Origin: Neocallimastix lanati (nom. inval.)
Taxonomy: Eukaryota; Neocallimastigomycota; Neocallimastigomycetes; Neocallimastigales; Neocallimastigaceae
Assembly: GCA_016946835.1 (NCBI GenBank)
Contig: JACVTC010000042.1
Location: 1,032,001 to 1,096,000, forward strand
DNA: 64,000 nt
Reading direction: 5' to 3'
Part shown: piece by piece, positions 42,415-51,954 of the stretch
How positions within the stretch are numbered: position 1 is the first letter of the stretch
How the letters are laid out: every line of letters starts with the position of its first letter
Program-made: the position numbers and the translations under genes
Notes under the pieces: model-generated
Databases searched by the model: none
Seen by the model: the letters and a program-made list of their open reading frames with translations, nothing else
What the model was told of the DNA's origin: nothing

Positions 42415-44179
42415 ATGGGGTTAATTATAGATAACGAAGATATATGTGAAAAATTTAAAGGTTTACTTGAAGAAAAATATTTTATAGATAAATCAAATAT
42501 AATAAATGATTTTAATAAATTAATAGAAGATGAATCTTTTAAATATGTATGCATTACAAAACCAAGAAGATTTGGTAAAACTTCAATAGCAGCCATGTTA
42601 GTAACGTATTATAGTAAAAGTATTGATTCTAAAGAAATATTTGATAAATTAAAAGTATCAAAAGGAAAAAGTTCTGATAATAAAGAGAAAAAAAACGAAA
42701 TTAAACAATATAAAGAATTTCAAGGAAAATATCACACCTTATATTTAGATTTATCAAGCAATGTTTTTTCTTTCGAAACTTTAGATTCATTTATATCTTC
42801 AATTAATAGTAAATTAAAAACAGATATTGAAGAACTATTTCCTAACTCTAAAGTATTAAAAGATTATGATGATGATATAGTTTTAAATTTAAAAAAATTA
42901 TATAAAAAAACTAATAAAAAGTTTATTCTTGTTATTGATGAATGGGACTACATAATCACCAATAAAAAGTTTACAGATAAAGAACGCTACAATTATATTA
43001 ATTTTTTAAAGTATTTAATTAAAGATCGTTCCTATTTAGCCTTTGTTTATATGACAGGAATAACAACAATTACGAAGGAAATATCTCAGTCTACATTAAA
43101 TTGTTTTTCGGAATATACTATGTTAAATGATAATCAATATTACGAATATTTTGGATTTACGGAAGATGAAGTTAATGAGCTATGTGAAAAAAATAAAAAT
43201 TTATCCTTTGAAAATTTAAAAAGCTGGTATAATGGATATAAATCTTATAATGGTGAAAAAATTTTTAATACATGGTCAGTTATTCAAGCATTAAATTTGA
43301 ATATCATTGAAAATTATTGGTCACAAACGGGAAGTTTCAATGAGCTGAAAAAAATGATTAATTATGATATCGTTGGTGTAAAAGAAGATATTTTAGAATT
43401 GATTAATGGTAATGAAATTAAAGTACAATTGGAAAATTATGAAGTAGAAGTTATCCGAAATGAATCAGAAGATAATGAACATGTAAAGGAAATATTATAT
43501 TCAAAAATGGTTACTTTTGGATATTTAACATACTATAATGAAAAAATATCCATTCCAAATAAAGAATTGAAGGAAGAATTTATAAAGGCTTTAAACGATA
43601 AAGAAAGTGATATGCAATATTTCTATAATATGATAAAGAATTCGGATGAAATGTTGGAAGTGACATTACATAAAAATGTCAAAAGAATGTGTGAAATTTT
43701 AGATATATCACCTATGGAAAAAATTATCCCTGGGGATAAACTAGATCATGAAAATTTAAAACGTTTTATAGATTATTCATATTTTAATGCTCGAACGAAA
43801 TATAATATTGAAGAAGAATCACCATGTGGTCACGGAAGATCGGATATTATTTTTCGTCCAAAAAAAAAAAAATAAAGTATATGGAGAAATTATAATAATT
43901 GAATTAAAAGTGAATAGTACAGCAAAAGAAGCTATTAAGCACATACATCGAAAAAAGTATTATAATGGATTAAAAGAAAAAGGATATTATGGAAATATTT
44001 TATTAATTGGAATAAATTACGACCAGAAAAAAGTAAAATATAGTTGCGTAATAGAAGAATACAATAACAATATGAAGTTATTATCAACAACAAAATCAGA
44101 AGCTGAGAGGAAAAGGAGCAATGAACTTGAAATTAATGGTGAAAATAAAAGATTAAAGAGTAGTAGTAGTAAACCATAA
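42415..44179 (+). pseudogene. AAA-ATPase-like/PD-(D/E)XK protein, copy C, one A-tract frameshift
   Basis: Start ATG at 42415; 486 codons are open to TAA at 43875, then the last ~100 codons follow in another frame to 44179. Domains: AAA-type ATPase with Walker A PRRFGKTS (residues 50-57) and Walker B ILVIDEW (171-177), SWYNGYKSYNGEKIFNTWSV (269-288), a linker, and the PD-(D/E)XK nuclease with Asp in GHGRSDIIF (D477). The poly-A tract here has 13 A (12 in copy A) and shifts the frame exactly between that Asp and the E-x-K of GEIIIIELKVN. If read through or corrected, the protein would have about 588 residues. In bacteria the family has ATPase and predicted nuclease domains; its role is unknown. 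This could be a functional gene with a miscounted homopolymer. Confidence 0.85.
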
Positions 44180-44429
44180 AATAATTAATTTCCAATTCCA
44201 TTAAAATCATAAATAAACATTTAAATTGTAAATAACATATAAAAAAAAAATGAATAAAGTAAATGAATTTTTTTTATATATAATAAAAATTTTTTAATAT
44301 AATAATTAATAAGTTTATTTAATAAAAATTATAAGAAATAAGTAATCAAAAGTTCTAGAAATAATTAAAAAATTTTTTTAAATATTTTATATTTAATTTT
44401 TTTTTTTTTTTTTTTTTTATCAATTGATC

Positions 44430-44815
44430 AGTTGTATTATATTTTTAAATTATTTATATACCTACTATTTATTTTATATTATTTTATTATATTTATTTTA
44501 TTTTATTTTATTTTATTTTATTCTATCTGTACTTTATATTCATATACCTACTATTTATTTTATTTTATTTTATTTTATTTTATTTTATTCTATCTGTACT
44601 TTATATTCATATTCCTACTATTTATTTTATTTAATTTTATTTTATTTTATTTTATTCTATCTGTACTTTATATTCATATTCCTACTATTTATTTTATTTT
44701 ATTTTATTTTATTTTATTCAATCTGTACTTTATATTCATATTCTACTATTTATTTTATTTTAATTTATTTTATTTTATTTTATTTTATTTTATTTTATTT
44801 TTCAATTTTATTATT
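44430..44815 (-). repeat. minisatellite, reversed orientation
   Basis: About five units of (ATTTT)n with the core CTATCTGTACTTTATATTCA, the reverse complement of the arrays at 21895 and 46290. The long plus-strand open frames are low-complexity artefacts. Confidence 0.8.
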
Positions 44816-44859
44816 TCTATTTTTTTTTCTCTACCCCCTAGAAAGGGATTCCAAGTAAG

Positions 44860-45330
44860 TCAATTTAAAGCATTTTTAAGTTATAAAAGTAGCAAAGCCT
44901 CATGAAGTCTTTGAAGAGATGGAAAATCAATAGATTTTTAGAAATCATTAAGAATTCCAATTTTGGTTTCTGTATTTTATGTGTTATCTACGTCCTCTAG
45001 GTATTTAATTATATTTTGTAAAGTTGCTATAAAAATAATATCTTATTTCAATTCTTTAATTCTATTTTTTATTTTTCCATTTTTTGTCAGGTTGTCACTT
45101 TTAGTATATGATTCCCTTAAGATTTTCCATGTGTTGAAAGAAGTTTTCTCATTTCCTTCGATTAATTTTAAGATTATCTCTCCAAGGACATTAATGATCA
45201 TTCATTTTGTGGTATTATCAATTTTCAATATCTTCTAGTTTTTACTTCCTTTTCGTAATACATGTATTGTCCGCCTTATCTTGAATGTAGTCTTCAATGT
45301 TATCTTTAATATATCTTTTTTTTTTTCTTT
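44860..45330 (-). pseudogene. Ty1/copia gag relic
   Basis: The minus strand reads RYIKDNIEDYIQDKAD, then GEIILKLIEGNEKTSFNTWK and ILRESYTKSDNLTKNGKIKN, IFIATLQNIIKYLEDVDN and TETKIGILND. This follows the copia-1 Gag order (LINGNEKTAFQIW, ESFTKSKDRRK, TKIGILNRCLP). There are several stops. No adjoining pol or LTR. Confidence 0.75.
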
Positions 45331-45569
45331 ATTAAGGGCTTTAGTATATATTTTGTTAATTTATTAATAAATAGGATGTAAATGATTTTTCTCGACCACC
45401 CTCTGTAGTTTTCTTATAAAACAAAAATTCTTTTTTCTTAATTATATTTTTATTATTAAATTAGTTACTTTAATAATATTATATAATTTATAATTAAATC
45501 TTGACCTGTCCATTTACCTCAAAACACAAACCACTTTAAAGGATTAATTAAAATTAATAAATTTAATAT
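45331..45569. other. A+T-rich spacer between gag relics
   Basis: Nothing recognisable apart from the block TTGACCTGTCCATTTACCTC (~45502). Confidence 0.4.
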
Positions 45570-45900
45570 AAAAATTATAATTAATTAAAATTTCATTGAG
45601 ATTTTGAGAGTTTGGCAAATAGCCCAATTCATGGCAGAACCATAAAGTCTAGAAATGATATATGCAACTTTCGTTGGATCATTTGTGAACCTGTCAGTTG
45701 AAACATGAAGATTATATTTATCTTGGCTAGTAATCCTTTAAAGTAGCAACGATCTCAAGCAAATCCATCTTTATTGGTAACATTGGCATTTAAAAAGTCT
45801 TCTAATTCAGTTGTTGTATTGAAACTGACTATTTTAATATAATTTTTTAATTTCTTTGAACATTTTAATTAAGACAACCAAAACAAAAAGTTCAATTTCC
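45570..45900 (-). pseudogene. Ty3/gypsy-type gag relic
   Basis: The minus strand reads TTTELEDFLNANVTNKDG, YFKGLLAKINIIFMFQ and, in the next frame, DRFTNDPTKVAYIISRLYGS then AMNWAI. This is the capsid pattern of Ty3-type Gag (Phe-x-Asp-x-x-Lys-Val-x-Tyr...Leu-x-Gly-x-Ala-x-x-Trp). Two or more frame breaks. Confidence 0.6.
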
Positions 45901-46289
45901 AAAAATATTATTTTTATAATTGTTGAAATAATGTTAATTTTCATTAAATAAACTTGTACTAAATACTGATGGGATCATTTAAGGTAATTTTAAGGGTTAA
46001 AGTTAGGGTTAGTAGAAAGTGGAGAATAAAAAGAATGAAAAAGGGGGTGTGGGGCATTTCGCCAGATTGCATTTCGCCAAATTGAAAATTATTAAATAAA
46101 TAAATGAATGTGGTTCATTTCGCCAATTTTTAAAATACAAATTTTCAATACGCCATTTATTTTTAATGGCTTGTAAATTTTTTGTTAACGCCATAAAAAA
46201 ATATAATACAATTAATTTTAAAATAAATAAATGTATAAATTAATAAATAAATAGATAAATAAATAAAGAATATAATTATAAAAATATAT

Positions 46290-47510
46290 AAAATAAAATA
46301 AAATAAATAGTAGAATATGAATATAAAGTAAAGATTGAATAAAATAAAATAATATAAAATAAAATAAATAGTAGAATATGAATATAAAGTACATATTTAA
46401 TAAAATAAAATAAAATAAATAGTAGAATATGAATATAAAGTACATATTTAATAAAATAAAATAAAATAAATAGTAGAATATGAATATAAAGCACATATTT
46501 AATAAAATAAAATAAAATAAAATAAAATAAATAGTAGAATGTGAATATAAATTACAGATTGAATAAAATAAAATAAAATAAAATAAAATAAAATAAAATA
46601 AATAGTTGAAATATAAATATGAAGTACAGATTGAATAAAATAAAATAAAATAAAATAAAATAAAATAAAATAAAATAAAATAAAATAAAATAAAATAAAA
46701 TAAATAGTTGAAATATAAATATGATGTACAGATTGAATAAAATAAAATAAAATAAAATAAAATAAAATAAAATAAAATAAAATAAAATAAATAGTGAAGT
46801 AATATAAAAAAATAAAGTATTAATAAAAATAAAATAAAATAAAATAAAATAAAATAAAATAAAATAAATAGTGAAGTAATATAAAAAAATAAAGTATTAA
46901 TAAAAATAAAATAAAATAAAATAAAATAAAATAAAATAAAATAAAATAAATAGTGAAGTAATATAAAAAAATAAAGTATTAATAAAAATAAAATAAAATA
47001 AAATAAAATAAAAAAAAATAAAATAAAATAAATAGTTGAAATATAAATATGAAGTACAGATTGAATAAAATAAAATAAAATAAAATAAAATAAAATAAAT
47101 AGTTGAAATATAAATATGAAGTACAGATTGAATAAAATAAAATAAAATAAAATAAAATAAAATAAAATAAAATAAAATAAAATAAAATAAAATAAAATAA
47201 AATAAAATAAAATAAAATAAAATAAAATAAAATAAAAAAAAATAAAATAAAATAAATAGTTGAAATATAAATATGAAGTACAGATTGAATAAAATAAAAT
47301 AAAATAAAATAAAATAAAATAAATAGTTGAAATATAAATATGAAGTACAGATTGAATAAAATAAAATAAAATAAAATAAAATAAAATAAAATAAAATAAA
47401 ATAAAATAAATAGTAGAATATTAAAAGTAGAATATTAAAAATAAAGTACAGATTGAATAAAATAAAATAAGTATCTAATATAAAATAAAATAAAATAAAT
47501 ATCTATTATT
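46290..47510 (+). repeat. minisatellite inside MULE-4
   Basis: (AAAAT)n arrays interspersed with three core types: GTAGAATATGAATATAAAGT, TTGAAATATAAATATGAAGT followed by ACAGATTGAAT, and GTGAAGTAATATAAAAAAAT followed by AAAGTATTAAT (three tandem copies at 46794-47000). One pure AAAAT array near 47130-47250 exceeds 110 bp. Confidence 0.85.
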
Positions 47511-47959
47511 AATTTTTATTAAAGAATATTAAAGATCAATGTTTTCGAAATGAAAATTTTTTACATTTTTATTATATTCAATTAATGATGTAGTTTAATA
47601 TTATTGGTAGTTAATAATCTCATTAAATATAAATGATTTTTTGCTTTCTAACATATATAATTAATTAAAACATTTTATTTTTAAAAATAAATTGTCTTTA
47701 ATATTCTTTAATAAAAAAAAATAATAAATATTTATATTATTATATATACTTGTACTTTTATAATATTACATTTAATAAATATTTATTTTATTTTATATAC
47801 TTGTACTTATATTATTACATTCATTATTTATTTATTTATTTATTTATTTTACAAATAATTGAAAAACTAGTTTTTCAAAATTAATATTAGGAATAATATT
47901 GGATAATTAATATAATAATTATAATTATATAATTAAAAAATATATATAAAAATATAGAA
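47511..47959. other. leader of the MULE-4 transposase gene
   Basis: A+T-rich. A repeated segment TATACTTGTACTT(T)ATA..TTACATT occurs twice (~47744 and 47797). No gene; presumably holds the promoter. Confidence 0.5.
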
Positions 47960-49384
47960 ATGGAAGAAAATTTAATTATTGATATAAGTGAATCCAACAA
48001 AGGAAAAGAACAAATTATTATTGATAAAAAATATAAATTTAATTTTTCATATAAAAGAAAAGATAATTCCAAAGTGTATAAATGTACAGAATATAAAAAA
48101 ATAAATAAATGTAAATCTTTTATTATTTTAAATGATAAGAAAGAAATTTTAAAGTATAATAGTTCACATAATCATCCTGAAAATGAATACGATATGTCCC
48201 TATCTATAATGAAACATAAAATTAAAGATGGAATTGAAAAAAGTTCAATTCCTTTTGGTATAAAAATAAAACCCCTATATAATAAAATTTCTAAAGAAAT
48301 GAGACTTATATGTCCCGAATATAATTCAATTAAATCCCAAATATCAAGAAATTTAAATAAAAAACTACCATCCAATGTATCAACATTTGCTGAAATTCCA
48401 AGTGAATCTGAATATTATAAAACAAAGCGAGGTGAAAATTTTATGATATTCAAAAATTCTAATTTAATAATTTTTCAATCCCCTTTTCAAGCAAAATTAT
48501 TTAGGGAATATAATGATGATATATTTGTTGATGGTACATTTTTTATTGCCCCTAAATTTAGTTATCAAGTATTTATTACAAGAACTTATGCTAAAGAATT
48601 AGATAGTTTTTACACTACTTCTTTTGCAATATTAAAAAATAAAGAACAAGAAACATATAAAATGTTATTTGAAAAATTAAAAAGAAATGCTAATACATGT
48701 AACAATAATATTAGAATTGAACCAAAAAATTTGCATTGTGATTTTGAAAGGGCCATATCTAAAGCAGCAAAAACAATATTTCCTAATACAAATATTAAAT
48801 ATTGCATTTGGCATTATAAAAAATCACTAGAAATTAAAAAAAATAAATTATGCTATAATGAAGTAAAAAATAATAATAATATATTTATTTATTATAAAGC
48901 TATTTCAAATTTACCATTTATAAATCCTGAATACATATTTGATATTTACGTTATAATTAAAATTAAATCCATTAAAAATAATTATTGTCAATTTTTAAAA
49001 TTTTTAGAATATTTTTATAAAACATATTTAATTGATTATGATATGAAAATTTGGAATTATTATAATAATATAGAACATATAACAAACAATGCCTCAGAAT
49101 CACTCAATAATTATTTAAATAATTTATTTCCAACAAAACCATCTTTTTATGAATTAATAGATAAATTAAATGAACTTGAACATTTATCATATTATGATAA
49201 TCAAAGAAAAATAAGAGGAATTTGGAAAATAAAAAAAAGAGCAATAAATAAAGCTAATGAAATCAGTGTCTTAATTGAACGCTTCAAAAGTATTGAAGCC
49301 AAGTTAATTGATGATAAATGTGATAGAAATAATATTATTAATTTGTGGTTTGATTGTTTAACTGATTTAAATAATATAATATAA
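47960..49384 (+). CDS. MULE-4 transposase, intact (FLYWCH zinc finger + MULE DDE)
   Basis: 474 residues, unbroken. FLYWCH-type finger: YKCTEYKKINKCKSFIILN ... SSHNHPENE (C42, C51, H70, H72). The transposase core has FVDGTF (D191), HCDFERAISKA (D261), YCIWHYKK (C282, H285) and ITNNASES (E380), giving D-x69-D-x118-E. The C-terminus contains RGIWKIKK and a Leu-rich helix. Start: first ATG of the frame, MEENLIIDISESNKG, matching the start of MULE-2 (MDDKLEISETNK). Close to MULE-1 and MULE-2, about half identical to MULE-3 by eye. Possibly functional. It is the best model for repairing the reading of the broken copies. Confidence 0.92.
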   Translation: MEENLIIDISESNKGKEQIIIDKKYKFNFSYKRKDNSKVYKCTEYKKINKCKSFIILNDKKEILKYNSSHNHPENEYDMSLSIMKHKIKDGIEKSSIPFGIKIKPLYNKISKEMRLICPEYNSIKSQISRNLNKKLPSNVSTFAEIPSESEYYKTKRGENFMIFKNSNLIIFQSPFQAKLFREYNDDIFVDGTFFIAPKFSYQVFITRTYAKELDSFYTTSFAILKNKEQETYKMLFEKLKRNANTCNNNIRIEPKNLHCDFERAISKAAKTIFPNTNIKYCIWHYKKSLEIKKNKLCYNEVKNNNNIFIYYKAISNLPFINPEYIFDIYVIIKIKSIKNNYCQFLKFLEYFYKTYLIDYDMKIWNYYNNIEHITNNASESLNNYLNNLFPTKPSFYELIDKLNELEHLSYYDNQRKIRGIWKIKKRAINKANEISVLIERFKSIEAKLIDDKCDRNNIINLWFDCLTDLNNII

Positions 49385-49885
49385 ATATTACTTTATAATA
49401 AATAATTAAGAAATGAGGAATGACCAAATGAAATAATCAGAATTCTGTCATTCAATAATTTAATTTATAAAGCATATTAAATTTATACAGTTTTAATAAA
49501 TATTCAAATACAATGTACAATTTATAGTTTTATCATTTTAATTATTATTTCGTTTAATAATTTTTAAAAAGAAGAATTATTATTAATAAAATTTATATTT
49601 TTAATAACATTTTTAATTTTATATAATTTTTTTATTAATAAAATTTGAATAAAAAAATTATTATTATTAGTTTTATATTTTTAATAACATTTAAATAAAA
49701 GAATTATTATTAATAACATTTATATTTTTAATAACATTTAAATAAAAAAATTAAAATCATAAAATCTAACCATTATATGATTTATTTAATTATTCACTTA
49801 ATAATTAATTTAAAATTTGAAATAACAAAATAATACAATAAAATAATATTATGTAGCATAATATAGCTATAGCCACAAATTTATA
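49385..49885. other. 3' flank of the MULE-4 gene
   Basis: A+T-rich; contains three loose copies of TTATTATTAATAA.ATTTATAT + TTTTTAATAACATTTAA (49570-49745). No gene. Confidence 0.5.
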
Positions 49886-50169
49886 TATATCACGTGAAAA
49901 ATTGGCGTAATGCAACTTCCCCAAATAAATAAATCAATAAATAAAATTAAATATTATTAATATTGCATTAAAACAATTTTAAAAAAAATATATTTTGAAT
50001 TAATATTTATTTATTTATTCATTTATTTATATCAATACTCTACTTGTCGAAATGCAACCTGGCGAAATGCAATTTGGGGAAATGCAACTCTCCCTGAAAA
50101 AGGTAATAAAGGAGTTTCAAAAAGTTAATTTAACCTCTAATCCCTAACCCTATTAAATAAAATATTATC

Positions 50170-50640
50170 GTCTCACTAAATTAAAATTGAATGTTCGTAA
50201 AGAAGAAATCATGAAATTAATTATAAAGAAGCTCTTTGAATTATCTTATCCTGAATGGTCTTCTCCAATAGTGTTAATCCCAAAACCTAACGGTAAATTG
50301 GGTTTGTGTATTGATTACAGAAAGGTCAATGTAATCCAACTCACTATCAAATATAGATGAAATCTTTGATAATTTAGAATGGTGTATGATCTTTCTCAAC
50401 GTAAGATAAATTTTCTGAATATCACCAGATTTTAATGGATCTCGAAATTTGTTCAAATCACTTCATTTACAACTAAATTTGGAAACTATCAATTTAAAGT
50501 TATACCCTTCGGTTTAACTGGAGTTCCCAGCTACATTCCAACGGAAGATAAATAAAACATTATTCTCATTCATTGGAAATTTTTTTTACAATTTCATTGA
50601 TGATGTATTAATATATTCAAAAATAAAAAGAAGAACTAAT
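50170..50640 (+). pseudogene. Ty3/gypsy reverse transcriptase relic with a possible micro-inversion
   Basis: The plus strand reads KKLFELSYPEWSSPIVLIPK then PNGKLGLCIDYRKVN, the start of a Ty3 RT domain. Later ITSFTTKFGNYQFKVIPFGL and FIDDVLIYSK (the YxDD motif) follow. Between them (~50393-50455) the plus strand makes no sense, but the minus strand reads DPLKSGDIQKIYL, which resembles the missing DLKSGxxQI segment. Several frameshifts; dead. It starts soon after the right end of MULE-4. Confidence 0.7.
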
Positions 50641-50869
50641 TTAACATCTTATACATTTTTTCAATGTTTTCAATGTTTTTAAGAAAAATGAATTAAAAAT
50701 TAATATAGAAAAATTCACTTTTATGAAGTCAGAAGTATTAACCAACTCAAGTTTTAAATAACTCAAGTTTTAAACAACTCAAAGAAAAAATTAATTAATG
50801 TACATATATTAAAGTTCCAATGTTTCGAAAAAGAATTTATAATCTGAACTAATACCAACTACAATGATA
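50641..50869 (+). other. probable continuation of the RT relic
   Basis: Fragments such as NELKINIEKFTFMKSEV fit the RT region after YxDD. A short tandem AACTCAAGTTTTAA(A)T repeat lies at 50745-50785. Confidence 0.4.
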
Positions 50870-51120
50870 TTGAATTTTAGTAGAAAGAAAATTAGAATCC
50901 TACTTTGTTGGTCCTCTTAAGTTAATTAAGAAGCAATTCATTACTGAAATATTAACTGATCCTAATACAGGAATTCAACTAAATAGTGCACATTTGGTAC
51001 ATTTAAAGAATATAGTAAAATATTAATTCAACTATTTCAGAGCTGTAATTTTAAAAGAGGGTATCTTGGTAAAGAATGAAGGTAAAATGTATCATTTGAT
51101 TAAAATGATATTTTTACTAT
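50870..51120 (+). pseudogene. coding relic of unknown family
   Basis: Reads LKLIKKQFITEILTDPNTG, IQLNSAHLVHLKNIVKY, FRAVILKEGILVKNEGKMYH. Codon-like texture, with a stop after VKY and a frame break before LKL. I do not recognise the family; it may be an unusual part of a retroelement or a host gene fragment. Confidence 0.4.
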
Positions 51121-51950
51121 TCTCTTACTTATGGATTTTTTTATATCTTTAATAATAAGTTTATATTCCAATAAAATTAATCTTACGTATACAATTAAAT
51201 AAAATATATTTTATTGATAATATGTATGTACAACGTTCATTCCATATAAAAATAAAAAAAAAAAAAAAAGAAATAATTATTTAATCTTATTTATTACTAA
51301 CCAACCATATAATTAAATACAATATCAGAATGTCCAGAAATGGTGATAAAATATTATCTAATGAAAAGAAAATATTCTAATTAACAAAAAAAAAGTAATA
51401 ATTGGTATTTAAATTGATTAACAATATTTATCAATTATATTAAATAAAAATAAAGATATAATAATCAGGATAACTAACGAAACTATTTTCAAAATATTGC
51501 TTTTCAATATTAAACTCAATAATAAAAGTATTTAATTTATTCTAATAAATATTTATATTTATCACAATTAATTCTATTTTATATTATTAATTTAAATTCA
51601 ATCTAATTATTATAAAATTTTTCTATGTTTTTCAAAATGTTTAGATGGCTTTTTTAATTTACTAGTGACTTGATACTTAGTTTCTAATAATATATGTAAA
51701 CGCCATATAGAAGTTGCTTTCTTTAAAAAATGAAAGTTCTCAATCTGGCTAAATTACTTTTTTCGTTTTCTTCATTTTCATTATTTTTTTCATGTTAATA
51801 ATTTACGATATCTATTAATACGTCACTTTCTTTAATAATTATTTTTCTTCATCTCTAATTTTATTTTGTTCATTTTTTTAATTCTTCATTAACATTATCA
51901 AAATAATCAGATTTGTAATCTGCATAAATTTTATACCAATATAACTCTCT
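51121..51950. other. A+T-rich region with a weak minus-strand relic
   Basis: Mostly non-coding. On the minus strand ~51960-51700 reads WYKIYADYKSDYFDNVNEEL, KKMNKIKLEMKKN, KESDVLIDIVNY, NENEENEKSNLARLRTF with frame breaks. Charged and unrecognised. Confidence 0.35.
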
Positions 51951-51954
51951 ATTA

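Larger units (their letters stand above)
46051..50093 (+). mobile_element. MULE-4, Mutator-like element with composite terminal repeats
   Basis: The left end has GCATTTCGCCAGATTGCATT and TCGCCAAATTG (46054-46085). The right end has the reversed motifs CGAAATGCAACCTGGCGAAA and TGCAATTTGGGGAAATGCAAC (50048-50087). Nested inside is a second pair, GTTCATTTCGCCAATTTTT (46111-46129) and CACGTGAAAAATTGGCGTAA (49891-49910). So the ends are built from several copies of a GCATTTCGCC-like motif. Between them lie a minisatellite and an intact transposase. The target duplication was not resolved. Confidence 0.6.

Noticed and set aside
46004-46016. Telomere-like TTAGGGTTAG
   Set aside because: Only two hexamer units, next to ordinary repeat DNA; no array. 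A similar CCCTAACCCT at 50147 is equally short.
46290-47510. Regularly spaced direct repeats resembling a CRISPR array
   Set aside because: Spacers are themselves AAAAT repeats of variable length, no cas genes, eukaryotic context; a minisatellite.
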